A stretch of 38,419 nt of DNA from Leptolyngbya sp. BC1307 (GCF_002286735.1 NZ_NRTA01000038.1:1-38419), one strand, 5' to 3'. Positions 1 through 8,921 are shown, counted from the stretch's first letter. Notes: generated by a model not told the origin, from the letters alone. Made by a program: numbers and translations.

Positions 1-125
1 GTTATACCCAAGGCAGATGGGCTCAGTTTTGGGCCAAAATTAACCAATATGGATTTTCTCTCGCTTTTTAAGCCTACATCAAATTCAGGTCACACCCCTA
101 TACGGAGCCTACACAGCCGTAGAAA

Positions 126-365
126 TTAGCCAATAGGTCTTCCATTATTCAGCGTATAGATATCTTCTTCTGCGTCTTGTAAAAATGCGAACGATGGATT
201 TTTTGCAGCCGCTTCGCGCCATTCTTGCTCGTCAATATCGCCATCAGGGGGTTCAGCCAGCAAAACGATCACGCGAACTCGCTGATCCGTGGCAGTATTT
301 AGTCGCTGGTCTAGCTGAAGACGGCCCTGATCATCAACTTTTCCAGTCGCTTCTATCGCTCGCAT
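126..365 (-). CDS. small conserved protein, possibly antitoxin-like
   Basis: This encodes 79 residues. The start reads MRAIEATGKVDDQGRL, followed by LQLDQRL and a hydrophobic strand RVRVIVLL, then an acidic segment (DIDEQEW) and a tail ending NNGRPIG. The pattern 'x-G-x-V-D-x-Q-G-x-L-x-L-D' followed by RVRVIVLL recalls small cyanobacterial proteins that often sit before a toxin-like gene; I infer an antitoxin-like role from memory only. No toxin ORF follows in the 125 bases downstream, so if this was a toxin-antitoxin pair the partner is lost or outside the window. The gene lies 43 nt downstream of the next minus-strand gene and could be co-transcribed with it. No good Shine-Dalgarno motif precedes the ATG. 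Function unknown. Confidence 0.6.
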   Translation of the reverse strand: MRAIEATGKVDDQGRLQLDQRLNTATDQRVRVIVLLAEPPDGDIDEQEWREAAAKNPSFAFLQDAEEDIYTLNNGRPIG

Positions 366-408
366 AGTGTCATCTTCAAAGATAGTGGGCCTTCCTATTT
401 TATAACCA

Positions 409-669
409 TCAACTCACCTCCACCCGCTTCGTCAAAATCGCCATCACCTCATCCGCTCGCCCGGTAGAGATGGGCCGACTCCACTCATTCGGCTCCGCAT
501 AGCCGAGCTTGTGCAACAGCCGAATGCAGCCCTGCACCGCAGCGGGCGTACCGAACAGCAGATGGCGCACCCGCTCGCGGGGGACGGGCAGTGTGGATGA
601 AGGGAGCGCTGCGGATGGGGCAGCTTGAGCAGTGGACGCTGTAGCGCCCTCATGGGAAGGGATAAACAT
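409..669 (-). CDS. conserved hypothetical small protein
   Basis: This encodes 86 residues if started at the ATG at 669, which has GGAG about 11 nt upstream; a longer reading would need a TTG at 717 and is less likely. The N-terminal third is low-complexity (Ala, Ser, Pro). The rest holds the core VRHLLFGTPAAV, then LLHKLGYAEPNEWS and the C-terminal EVMAILTKRVEV. I recall short cyanobacterial proteins with this 'RHLLFG(T/S)P...LGYA...EW...EVMxILTK' pattern, but no function is known to me. It appears soluble, with no signal peptide or membrane segment. It precedes the 126-365 gene on the same strand and lies downstream of the CHAT-protein gene, separated from it by a tandem repeat array. Confidence 0.65.
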   Translation of the reverse strand: MFIPSHEGATASTAQAAPSAALPSSTLPVPRERVRHLLFGTPAAVQGCIRLLHKLGYAEPNEWSRPISTGRADEVMAILTKRVEVS

Positions 670-969
670 GAGTGTCTGGTCTCCAAAAAGACAAGTTGGG
701 AGAAAACCAGAACCCAAGTGACCTTAGCAACGCCGCAAAACGTAGTGCAAATCGATGTAGCTAAGGTACAGTGCCCTTAAGCCACAGACTGGCATGATCA
801 GTTTGTGAGCCTAGCTGTCGGTGGGTGCTAGTAACACCTGCCGATAGCGCTTGAGTCAATTGAGTTCTGAGGAAAAGGTGCGATCTAAATCACAACCTTA
901 GCTACTGAAGATAGGCTGATTTTTGTGATGAGTCAAGTGCGGGCAAGCGATAGAGGCAGTAATATAAAG

Positions 970-1179
970 CAGAATTGATGCCGTCCAATGCAGAACGGTT
1001 CCCGGCCAGTTCAGAATTGATGCTGCCTGATGCAGAATGCTTCCCGACCAGTTCAGAATTGATGCCGCTCGCTACAGAACGGTTCTCTGGTGAAGCAGAA
1101 AGGGTGCTGCCCAGTGCGAAACCAGTCCTGGCTGATGCAGAATGCTTCCCGACTGCGACAGCTAGATCGCTCCAAGCAG
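970..1179. repeat. decaying 21-bp (42-bp higher-order) tandem array
   Basis: Ten consecutive 21-bp units begin at 970, 991, 1012, 1033, 1054, 1075, 1096, 1117, 1138 and 1159. Most begin CAGAA. Two alternating types give a 42-bp period: one starts CAGAATTGATGCCG, the other CAGAA followed by GGTTCCCG or TGCTTCCCG. Units 1-5 are most alike and later units drift. As the period is a multiple of three, open frames run on both strands with heptapeptide periodicity, but neither reading looks like a known protein. The array occupies most of the 533-nt gap between the small gene ending its 5' side at 669 and the stop of the CHAT-protein gene at 1203. Nothing else recognisable was seen at 670-969. Confidence 0.85.
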
Positions 1180-1202
1180 AAGATATAAAAACGGTAGTTT
1201 TC

Positions 1203-4200
1203 TTATTCGGACTGGTGGCTGTTGAACGTCTCAAATATTTGAGCGACTTCTTCAACGGTTGCATTCGAACATTTAGGAACGTCGGTTAAAAGATTATTTT
1301 CTTGGGTTATTTTGTGAAGCTTGGCGAGAACTCTCATCGTCGTTTCTATGTTGTGCTTATCCTTGAACTCAATAAAAATTTCCAAGGCTAGTTGTAAGTG
1401 TTCCTGAGCCTGTGAGTATCTCTCTTGTATCTCTGCTATTAGTCCTAAGTTATGGTAGACGCTCGCTTGGCTATAACGGTTCTTGTGTCCATAGATATCG
1501 AGCGCCTGTTGGTAATGCGATTGTGCTTGTTCGTACTCTGTCATTTCTTTGGCGACAGAGCCTAAGTTGTTATACGTACTCGCTTGACTACCATGGTCGT
1601 TGAATTCAATTTTGATATCTAATGCCTGCTGGAAGTATTCTCTTGCCTGTGCAAACCTTCCTAGTGTTAATTCGAGACTACCCAAGTTGTGGTAGACACC
1701 TGCTTGTTTGTATCGATTCCCAAACTCGTTGAATATTTTAATGGCTTTCTTATAATGGAATTTTGCTTGCTCGTGTTCCTCTAATGTTTGTGCGACTGAT
1801 CCCAACTGGCTGTGTGTAGCTGCTTGTTGATGACGAGCAGAGGCTGCTTTAAACATTTTAATGGCCCTTTTATAGTAATTTCTTGCTCCCTTATAATTAT
1901 TCAGTGCTTGCGCAGTCATTCCTAACTGATGATATATAGCTGCTTGGCTACGATAGTTTCTGGTCTTAATATAGATATCCAAGGAATCTTGATAGTGTAG
2001 TTGTGCTTCCTCAAAATTCCGCAAAACTTGGTCAACTCTTCCTAGTAAATGATAGGCGTCAGGAAGCAGTATTTCCTTCATTTCGTCATTAAGTGCAGTA
2101 GTATGGGTCACTAAACTTACTATCTTTTCACCTGTTTTTTGAGCTTTTACATACTCTTTAGAGTTTAGGTGCCCCCACCCTATCGTACTGACGCAGGCGA
2201 GATTCTGCATCTCTAAATCTGGAGTTCTGTCCTCAAGCGAATAAGTCTCCAAGCGAGACTGAATAAGTTTAGCGAGTTCGAACTTCTCTGAACTACTGTT
2301 GCCAGCTTCTAGATGTGCATTCAGGCAACTACTTATAATTGTGATAACCTCCTCTTTGTTTTCGAGAACAATTGTTAGAGATTTGTATAAGTTCTGGTAT
2401 TCTATGCGACAACATGCTAATCCTAGCCGCCGTTCATCTGAACTGCTAGAATTTACCAACTTAAAGTACATCGCTGCCAAATCTTGATAGTGATCTTTGA
2501 AGCTACTGTAGATAGCCTTCTGAGCGACAGAATCTGTGCGCAGCTTTACTTTCAAAAAGTAAGGAAGAATAGGCTGAATGTTTAAAAAGCCTAGTCCTAC
2601 CACTACAGTCTCGTAAGGTGATAACAATCCTAGCTTAATAGCTTCATCTAGAGCGCTGTCAAATTGTTCAAAACTATAGCCTTGAAAAACTTCATACTTT
2701 TGTAGTTTCTCAAAATAGTGCTTCGCAAACTCTCTTGTCAAAAAACTACTGAACGGTGCCAAACACGCCAACAACTTCTGCGCATCCATCGACAAATTAC
2801 TGTGCGAATATTCCACACACTTCAAAATATTATTTGTCTTCTCCTCACCCCCCACATCAAACCCTTCCACATTTGCCGCATCCAACCCATTCAGTACTTC
2901 CTGCGGACTCTGCCTCGTCAAGTTCCCCAACACAACCTCCATCGCCAACGGATACCCCGCTAACAACCTCATCAGCCGCTTAAATCCCTCATCCTTCCGT
3001 AACGCCGCAATCCGCTTCGCATCTTTCACCTGCGCCGCCAAAATTTTCTCCGCCAGCACCGTCCGAGACTCCGGATCTAACCCACCTAACACATACCGAT
3101 TCTCTCTTCCCTCAGCCGCAAACACATCCGCCAGCCACTCCTCACCGCCACGAGAACCCAGCACCACCTTCGTTCGCCCACCTTTCAACAGCTTCAAAAA
3201 GTCTCTTACCTGTTCTCTTTCTTCTTCCGGCAGCGTATTCTGAATCGCCAACGCCTGACCCGTCACCGACTCCAAATTATCCAACACCAACCCATAAGGC
3301 TCCGCCCGCAGCCGATCCGCTACATCCACCATCTGCGCCGCCAGCGGCATCGCCTCAAACTCAGCAAACGCATACTCATTCGCATACAGCCGCTTCCCCA
3401 TTACCCGTAGCATCTGCTGAAGCGTATATGCCCGCTCGTCATAGCCAAAATAAAACACCTCCCGCGCAAACCCTGTCCGCTGCCACCACGCCCGCAAATA
3501 GTTCAGCAGCGTCGTCTTCCCCGTCCCGCCCATCCCCCGCAGCAGCAGCATATTATGCCGTAGCAGCGCCTTCTCAATCTTCAAAATCTCCAAATCCCGA
3601 CCCACAAATCCATAAGTCGGCTCCTCAAACCGATAGCGCTGACCCTTCTCCATCAGCGCCTCAGCCTTCGCCCGCCCACTCAACGGCTCCAGCCGCAAAT
3701 CCACCTCACCATTCACATACACCACCGGCAGTAGCCAATCCTCTAGCTCCACCATCTGATTGAAATAAACCCGCCGATTCTTCTCTTCATGCAGCTCTTT
3801 CCGCCCTAGCCGAATCGCCTCCGGCACGCCCTTCTCCTCAAACAGCGCCTCATACAACCTCTGCATCATCAGCGCCGCCGCGCTCACCGTTACGCTGTAG
3901 CCCATCGCCACCACCGTCTGCACCCCAGCCGCCATCAACCGACTCCCCAGGCTGGTTTCTCGCATCTCGCCATCTGGCAAAACGCTATTCACCTGTTTCC
4001 CCGACTGACAAGCATTCAAAATGCAAACCGGAATCCCTTTATTCACCAGCAAATCCGCCAGCTCCTGTGCCTCCACCGGATCCGCCTGCCCCTTCTGCTT
4101 CCCCTCCAAAAACAAAAAAGACTTCTCCCCCTCATAGGGCGCAATATCTGGTCGCCCCCGCCGCGCCTGAAACACATAGCGATCGCTCTGCGCCCCCGCC

Positions 4201-4895
4201 ATATATTGTGCGTAGCTCATCAGCCCGCCATGCGCATCAAAATGAACAATGTGATAAAACCCTGCCTTCCGCTCCAAATGCTCGCTCAGCGCCACAAACG
4301 TCCCCGGCCTCAGCAGCTCCACATTCACCTGCTGCCGCCCCTGCTCAATCGCCTCAATCAAGGGCCGAGAAATCGTCCGATAACCCACGTCGCTCTCCTC
4401 GTCTGGCCTCGCCGTCACCACCAGCAAATTAATCTTACTAGACGGCTTCAGCCGAATCCGCAACCCACTCTCCTGAAACCGCTTCCGCGTAAAAACGCAC
4501 TCCACCGCCAGCGGCCTCGGCAAATCCGGATCCTTCAGCGCCTCCCAATGCAACGCCTGAAACGCAGGAGAACCCCCCTCAATCTCAATCCTCAGCTCGC
4601 TCAGCCCATCCTCACAGGCCCGCTGATAATCGCTATATGCCTTGCGATCGCCAAACACATCCTCAAACAGATGCTCGCCGTAGTCCTTCACGCTCGCCGC
4701 CGCCCGCTGCGCTCTTACCTGCTCATCAAACGGAAACCGAATCCACTCTTCAAAATAAAACTCTAAATCCCGCTCCTGCTTACTATCAAACGGATCGCGT
4801 ACCGTAATGTCGTGCCGCGTTTGGTCATCAATGCTCACCGTCGCCGCAAATCCATCCTCACTCTGCTGGCTCTCACGGATAACAATCGTATGCAT
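1203..4895 (-). CDS. CHAT protease - STAND NTPase - TPR protein
   Basis: This encodes 1230 residues from the ATG at 4895; in-frame codons continue to 5117, but homologues as I recall them begin like MHTIVIRESQ. The N-terminal half carries a CHAT (caspase HetF-associated with TPRs) peptidase domain: VHFDAHGG (H222) and LNACQSG (C296) supply the His-Cys dyad. Next is a STAND-type NTPase: YGFVGRDLEI at 428, Walker A GMGGTGKTT at 454-462, Walker B LVLDNLES at 536-543 and a GYPLA motif at 647-651. From about 942 to 1183 there are six 40-residue tetratricopeptide repeats (e.g. YHNLGSL...ALDI). This is the layout of bacterial NLR-like proteins: ligand sensed by TPRs, NTP-driven oligomerisation, protease output; roles in cell death or phage defence are inferred. 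The part encoding residues beyond about 690 is much more AT-rich than the rest. Confidence 0.9.
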   Translation of the reverse strand: MHTIVIRESQQSEDGFAATVSIDDQTRHDITVRDPFDSKQERDLEFYFEEWIRFPFDEQVRAQRAAASVKDYGEHLFEDVFGDRKAYSDYQRACEDGLSELRIEIEGGSPAFQALHWEALKDPDLPRPLAVECVFTRKRFQESGLRIRLKPSSKINLLVVTARPDEESDVGYRTISRPLIEAIEQGRQQVNVELLRPGTFVALSEHLERKAGFYHIVHFDAHGGLMSYAQYMAGAQSDRYVFQARRGRPDIAPYEGEKSFLFLEGKQKGQADPVEAQELADLLVNKGIPVCILNACQSGKQVNSVLPDGEMRETSLGSRLMAAGVQTVVAMGYSVTVSAAALMMQRLYEALFEEKGVPEAIRLGRKELHEEKNRRVYFNQMVELEDWLLPVVYVNGEVDLRLEPLSGRAKAEALMEKGQRYRFEEPTYGFVGRDLEILKIEKALLRHNMLLLRGMGGTGKTTLLNYLRAWWQRTGFAREVFYFGYDERAYTLQQMLRVMGKRLYANEYAFAEFEAMPLAAQMVDVADRLRAEPYGLVLDNLESVTGQALAIQNTLPEEEREQVRDFLKLLKGGRTKVVLGSRGGEEWLADVFAAEGRENRYVLGGLDPESRTVLAEKILAAQVKDAKRIAALRKDEGFKRLMRLLAGYPLAMEVVLGNLTRQSPQEVLNGLDAANVEGFDVGGEEKTNNILKCVEYSHSNLSMDAQKLLACLAPFSSFLTREFAKHYFEKLQKYEVFQGYSFEQFDSALDEAIKLGLLSPYETVVVGLGFLNIQPILPYFLKVKLRTDSVAQKAIYSSFKDHYQDLAAMYFKLVNSSSSDERRLGLACCRIEYQNLYKSLTIVLENKEEVITIISSCLNAHLEAGNSSSEKFELAKLIQSRLETYSLEDRTPDLEMQNLACVSTIGWGHLNSKEYVKAQKTGEKIVSLVTHTTALNDEMKEILLPDAYHLLGRVDQVLRNFEEAQLHYQDSLDIYIKTRNYRSQAAIYHQLGMTAQALNNYKGARNYYKRAIKMFKAASARHQQAATHSQLGSVAQTLEEHEQAKFHYKKAIKIFNEFGNRYKQAGVYHNLGSLELTLGRFAQAREYFQQALDIKIEFNDHGSQASTYNNLGSVAKEMTEYEQAQSHYQQALDIYGHKNRYSQASVYHNLGLIAEIQERYSQAQEHLQLALEIFIEFKDKHNIETTMRVLAKLHKITQENNLLTDVPKCSNATVEEVAQIFETFNSHQSE

Positions 4896-5236
4896 AGCAA
4901 GGCAAGTAGGAATAACGACTAAAGGAAATAAATGTTCTTTGATATTAACCGCTTCAAACTGCCCCTCACCCTTTCCGGTAGCTCCTCGAAAATAGGCCAG
5001 TTGCGATCGCTCCTTCAAAAGTAAGCTTGCACCCGCCCGCACGAACCCTACAGGGCGTGAAACAGGGCGTGAAATCCGTACCGCATTCAGCAAAAACGGC
5101 TGCCACGACATCGGCAATGTAATTTACAATGTTTAACAGTTGGTACCATTGCCAGATGCATTAACCAGTTCATTTTGTAAGCACCGCCCAGAAAGCGGTG
5201 TGCCGACCGTTTCCAGAACTCAAATAAAGAATCACC
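4896..5236. other. divergent intergenic region (CHAT gene / fusA)
   Basis: This 341-nt stretch separates two divergently transcribed genes and should hold both promoters. It contains a HIP1 site (GCGATCGC, near 5006) and a 12-bp direct repeat CAGGGCGTGAAA starting near 5051. A TACAAT hexamer lies at 5125-5130 on the plus strand without a convincing -35. The minus frame is open through most of it, but the codons do not resemble the family N-terminus. No RNA gene was recognised. Confidence 0.5.
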
Positions 5237-7327
5237 ATGAAAGACCTGAAGCGCTACCGCAATATCGGTATCTTTGCCCACGTAGATGCGGGCAAAACCA
5301 CTACCACCGAAAGAATTTTGAAGCTCACCGGCAAAATCCATAAGATCGGTGAAGTTCACGATGGTGCGGCAACCACAGACTTCATGGATCAAGAGCAGGA
5401 GCGCGGCATCACCATTCAGTCTGCGGCCACCACCTGCTTCTGGAAAGACCATCAGCTCAACATCATTGACACCCCTGGCCACGTGGACTTCACTATTGAA
5501 GTTTATCGCTCGCTGAAAGTGCTCGATGGCGGTATCGGCGTGTTCTGCGGTTCCGGCGGCGTGGAGCCTCAGTCTGAAACCAACTGGCGCTACGCCAACG
5601 ATTCCAAAGTATCCCGAATCATTTACGTCAACAAGCTCGACCGCACTGGCGCAGACTTTTACAGCGTCGTTAAGCAGGTCGAAGAAATTCTGGTGGCTAA
5701 GCCGCTGGTGATGGTGCTGCCCATCGGCTTTGAAGAGAGCTTCGTCGGCGTCGTGGATCTGTTGACTGAGAAAGCTTGGATTTGGGATGACTCCGGCGAC
5801 CCGATGAACTACGAAATCACCGATGTCCCCGCAGATATGAAGAGCAAAGTCGCTGAATACCGCGAAGCGCTGATTGAACTGGCCATCGAAGTCGATGACG
5901 CTGTGATGGAAAGCTACCTCGAAGGCGAGGAGCCCAGCATTGAAACGCTCAAGCGCTGTATTCGTAAAGGTACCCGCGACCTGACCTTCTTCCCGACTTA
6001 CTGTGGGTCTTCTTTCAAAAACAAGGGTGTGCAAAATGTCCTGGATGCAGTGGTTGACTACCTGCCTAACCCGACTGAAGTCCGGCCTCAGCCTGAGGTT
6101 GACCTAGAGGGTAACGAGACCGGTGGGTTTGCCAAAATTGACCCAGCAGCTCCTTTGCGAGCGTTGGCGTTCAAAATTATGGACGATCGCTACGGCGCGC
6201 TGACCTTTACCCGGATTTATTCCGGTACGCTCAACAAGGGTGACACGGTTCTCAATACCTTTACCGGTAAGTCCGAGCGGATTGGTCGCTTAGTCGAGAT
6301 GCACGCCAACTCCCGTGAGGAAATCGACACCGCTCAAGCGGGCGACATTGTCGCGATTGTCGGCATGAAAAACGTGCAGACCGGTCACACTCTCTGCGAT
6401 CCGAAAGATCCGGCTACGCTCGAACCGATGGTCTTCCCCGATCCGGTGATTTCCATTGCGATTGAGCCCAAGCAAAAGGGTGGCTCTGAGAAAATGGGCA
6501 TGGCCTTGAGCAAAATGGTGCAAGAAGATCCCTCCTTCTATGTCGAGACTGACCAGGAAAGCGGCGAAGTCATCATTAAGGGCATGGGCGAGCTTCACCT
6601 GGATATCAAGGTGGACATTCTTAAGCGTACGCACGGCGTGGAAGTAGACGTGGGTAAGCCTCAGGTGGCCTACCGCGAATCTATCACCAAGCTGCTGACG
6701 GACACTTACGTTCACAAAAAGCAGTCGGGTGGTTCGGGTCAGTTCGCGAAAATTGACTACACCATTGAGCCGAGTGAACCGGGTGTGGGCTTTGAGTTTC
6801 AGTCCAAAGTAACCGGGGGTAACGTGCCCCGTGAATTTTGGCCGGCTGTAGAGAAAGGCTTTGCTAACAGCATGGAGAAAGGGCCGCTAGCTGGCTACCC
6901 CATGGTGGATGTAAAGGTCACGCTCACAGATGGTGGGTTCCACGCGGTGGATTCGTCGGCGATCGCCTTCGAAATTGCTGCCAAGTCTGCCTACCGTCAG
7001 TCCTTCCCCAAGGCTGGCCCGCAGATTCTGGAGCCAATCATGAACGTAGACGTGTTCACTCCTGAAGACCACATGGGCGATGTCATCGGCGACCTCAACC
7101 GTCGTCGCGGCATGATCAAGTCACAGACTTCTAACCCGATGGGCGTGCGCGTCAAAGCGGATGTGCCCCTGAGCGAGATGTTTGGCTACATTGGCGACCT
7201 GCGCACGATGACCTCTGGTCGTGGCCAGTTCTCAATGGAGTTTGGTCAGTACTCTCCCTGTCCTAAGAACGTCGCCGAAGACGTGATTAAAGAAGCCAAA
7301 GAGCGTCAGGAAGCTGCTAAGAAATAA
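5237..7327 (+). CDS. fusA: elongation factor G (non-str-operon copy)
   Basis: This encodes 696 residues, normal for EF-G, the GTPase that translocates tRNA and mRNA on the ribosome and aids ribosome recycling. GTPase motifs are intact: G1 [11 protein letters not shown] (14-24), switch region QERGITI (54-60), G3 DTPGH (78-82) and G4 NKLD (132-135). The C-terminal domains IV and V follow, with GELHLDI and the [13 protein letters not shown] motif. Cysteines C104 (VFCGSGG) and C241 match, with a one-residue offset, the redox-sensitive pair Cys105-Cys242 reported for Synechocystis EF-G Slr1463. No ribosomal protein or tuf genes flank it, so this is not the str-operon copy; most cyanobacteria carry more than one EF-G. 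The Shine-Dalgarno is weak. A hairpin terminator follows. Confidence 0.95.
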   Translation: MKDLKRYRNIGIFAHVDAGKTTTTERILKLTGKIHKIGEVHDGAATTDFMDQEQERGITIQSAATTCFWKDHQLNIIDTPGHVDFTIEVYRSLKVLDGGIGVFCGSGGVEPQSETNWRYANDSKVSRIIYVNKLDRTGADFYSVVKQVEEILVAKPLVMVLPIGFEESFVGVVDLLTEKAWIWDDSGDPMNYEITDVPADMKSKVAEYREALIELAIEVDDAVMESYLEGEEPSIETLKRCIRKGTRDLTFFPTYCGSSFKNKGVQNVLDAVVDYLPNPTEVRPQPEVDLEGNETGGFAKIDPAAPLRALAFKIMDDRYGALTFTRIYSGTLNKGDTVLNTFTGKSERIGRLVEMHANSREEIDTAQAGDIVAIVGMKNVQTGHTLCDPKDPATLEPMVFPDPVISIAIEPKQKGGSEKMGMALSKMVQEDPSFYVETDQESGEVIIKGMGELHLDIKVDILKRTHGVEVDVGKPQVAYRESITKLLTDTYVHKKQSGGSGQFAKIDYTIEPSEPGVGFEFQSKVTGGNVPREFWPAVEKGFANSMEKGPLAGYPMVDVKVTLTDGGFHAVDSSAIAFEIAAKSAYRQSFPKAGPQILEPIMNVDVFTPEDHMGDVIGDLNRRRGMIKSQTSNPMGVRVKADVPLSEMFGYIGDLRTMTSGRGQFSMEFGQYSPCPKNVAEDVIKEAKERQEAAKK

Positions 7328-7348
7328 AACTAGCTTGAGCTAGGCAGC

Positions 7349-7381
7349 GCATCCTCCACCAACTGCTGGGGGATGCGTTTT
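7349..7381 (+). terminator. rho-independent terminator after fusA
   Basis: GCATCCTCC (7349-7357) pairs with GGGGGATGC (7368-7376) through nine pairs including one T-G wobble, followed by GTTTT. It lies 22 nt past the EF-G stop codon. Confidence 0.8.
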
Positions 7382-7439
7382 GCTATCAGCCACTGTTGCT
7401 AATACTGTCGCTAATACTAAGTATTGCTAGTATTTATTT

Positions 7440-7793
7440 ATGGAGCCTAAGTCTTTACCGACCGATATTCTTTTAGATGACTCTAAAACTGTCCTGAGTC
7501 AGACCAAGCTAGACCGCAGCTTTTCGCCAGGCACTTACCTGGAGCTTGACGGTCAGACGTATCAAATTCTCGTGCGCCGTCACCAGTACCACCTCAAGCT
7601 GGGCCGCTATCACCTGCACAAAGCTATTCTCCACGTTAAGCAAACCGCCGTTCCGAATGAGAGAACGCTGCTCAACGGCTGCTGGGTGATCGGCGACATT
7701 ACCTGCACCTACAATGCTCGCTCAGAGCTAATCCGCTGTGCCATCAACCCCAGTGGCCCCTGCAACAATTGCCGCCACTATCAAGCCCAATAG
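7440..7793 (+). CDS. DUF6464-like conserved cyanobacterial protein
   Basis: This encodes 117 residues. The middle part (LELDGQTYQILVRRHQY...LGRYHLHKA) looks beta-rich. The C-terminus is a cysteine-rich module: GCWVIGDITCTYNARSELIRC, then AINPSGPCNNCRHY. The 'C-x-YNARS-x-L-x-RCA-x-NP-x-GPC-x-x-C' signature is what I remember of the cyanobacterial DUF6464 family, whose function is unknown; the spacing of the cysteines suggests a metal site. No signal peptide or membrane span. It follows the fusA terminator, so it is likely its own transcription unit. Its last 66 bases overlap, on the opposite strand, a possible small membrane-protein ORF. Confidence 0.75.
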   Translation: MEPKSLPTDILLDDSKTVLSQTKLDRSFSPGTYLELDGQTYQILVRRHQYHLKLGRYHLHKAILHVKQTAVPNERTLLNGCWVIGDITCTYNARSELIRCAINPSGPCNNCRHYQAQ

Positions 7794-7928
7794 TCGCTGG
7801 TCAATTTCTAACAATAGTCCGCACAGAACAGCGAGGGCAGTAGCCAGAAAAGCTATCCAGGCTTTGGGGTTCAGTTTTTTATTAGCAGCCCCTGCCAAAT
7901 CTAATTCTCTGACGGTATGGCCGCTCAT
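7728..7928 (-). CDS. possible small membrane protein, coupled to upstream hydrolase
   Basis: This encodes 66 residues with two hydrophobic stretches, WIAFLATALAVLCGLLL and LLGLIVAAIVAGATGV, separated by EIDQR, so a membrane hairpin is plausible. Its ATG (7926-7928) overlaps the TGA stop of the epoxide-hydrolase gene as ATGA, a classical arrangement for translational coupling. Against it: the last 22 codons are antisense to the 3' end of the DUF6464-like gene, and I do not recognise the sequence. It may be a chance ORF; treat as tentative. Confidence 0.35.
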   Translation of the reverse strand: MSGHTVRELDLAGAANKKLNPKAWIAFLATALAVLCGLLLEIDQRLLGLIVAAIVAGATGVDGTAD

Positions 7929-8803
7929 TCACAAAGGCGATCGCGCTCTAGAAAGTCTCTGATGTACTGGTTGACTAGCGCTGGCTGCTCCTGCTGAACC
8001 CAGTGACTACAGTTGGCAATGTAGCGAATCGTAAAGTCCGTTACATAGGCTTCTGTTCCGTAGGTCAGTTCTTTGCCAAGGGCGGCATCGTTTTCTCCCC
8101 AAATCATCAAAGTCGGCACGCTCAGCATGCCCCACTGTTGATTGAGCAGACCTTCAGCGCTGAAGATATTGCGGTAGTAGTTCAGCATACTGGCGATCGC
8201 CCCTGGTTTAGCCGCCGCCGCGACCAGCGCCTCGATATCGGCTTCTGTAAACGCCTCTGAATTCACCGCCTGATCTCGAAACACAGATCGAATGGCAGCA
8301 TAGTTGCCCGCGCTCAACAGGAATTCTGGCAGCACAGGTAGCTGAAACAGACCGATATACCAGCTTCGCAGTAGCTGCTGAGGCGTCCGCAGACCCGCTG
8401 CAAACCTGGCTGGATGCGGCAGGTTGAGCACAATCAGTTGCTCAAGCATCGTCGGGTTGGCGTAGGCAAAGCTCCAGGCGATCGCCCCACCCCAGTCATG
8501 CCCCACCAGCGTACACCGCTCATAGCCCAGCGCCCGAACGGTCCCTTCCACGTCTTTGACCAGTTCAGACACCGTATAGGCAGACTTCTCTCTAGGCTTA
8601 TCGCTATCGTTGTAGCCGCGCAGATCCAGCGCTACCACTTTGTAATCGCGGCCAAATGCCTCAATCTGATGTCGCCAGCAGTACCAGAATTCTGGAAACC
8701 CATGCAGGAATAGCATCAAAGGGCCGTTCCCTTGAGTGACGTAGTGCAGTTGAATGCCGTTGGTGTTGAGATAGCCGTGCTGCATGAAGGAATGTCGACA
8801 CAT
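7925..8803 (-). CDS. alpha/beta hydrolase, soluble epoxide hydrolase-like
   Basis: This encodes 292 residues from the ATG at 8803; another ATG at 8785 and longer readings to 8899 are possible, but 8803 best fits the family's short lead before NTNGIQLHYVTQG. The fold is an alpha/beta hydrolase: oxyanion HGFPEFW (H34), nucleophile elbow GHDWGG with D103, acid D239 in WGENDA and base H267 in NCSHW. An Asp nucleophile plus lid tyrosines (SWYIGLF and LNYYRNI) point to epoxide hydrolase or a related haloalkane-dehalogenase-type enzyme rather than a serine esterase. It would act in the cytoplasm on small epoxides; the substrate cannot be read from sequence. It is divergent from the gene at 8922. A small ORF overlaps its stop by ATGA. 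Confidence 0.88.
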   Translation of the reverse strand: MCRHSFMQHGYLNTNGIQLHYVTQGNGPLMLFLHGFPEFWYCWRHQIEAFGRDYKVVALDLRGYNDSDKPREKSAYTVSELVKDVEGTVRALGYERCTLVGHDWGGAIAWSFAYANPTMLEQLIVLNLPHPARFAAGLRTPQQLLRSWYIGLFQLPVLPEFLLSAGNYAAIRSVFRDQAVNSEAFTEADIEALVAAAAKPGAIASMLNYYRNIFSAEGLLNQQWGMLSVPTLMIWGENDAALGKELTYGTEAYVTDFTIRYIANCSHWVQQEQPALVNQYIRDFLERDRLCE

Positions 8804-8921
8804 AGTCAATACGCCTATATTCGACTTCATGAGCGCGTTGGCTCTAACGTCCGGTACAGGCAATGCAGCGTAGTGTAGCGTTAGCATCAATTCTGTCAAT
8901 TATACTTTCCAGGCAGAGCTA

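Noticed and set aside
902-1289. Open frames on both strands over the 21-bp repeats
   Set aside because: Openness follows from the repeat period being a multiple of three; no Shine-Dalgarno or recognisable domain, and the plus frame runs into the antisense of the CHAT gene.
4896-5117. N-terminal extension of the CHAT protein by 74 residues
   Set aside because: Sequence is atypical for the family, and remembered homologues start at the MHTIVIRESQ equivalent.
5087-6034. 315-codon minus-strand open frame
   Set aside because: Lies antisense to EF-G, whose GTPase motifs are unambiguous; typical shadow frame.
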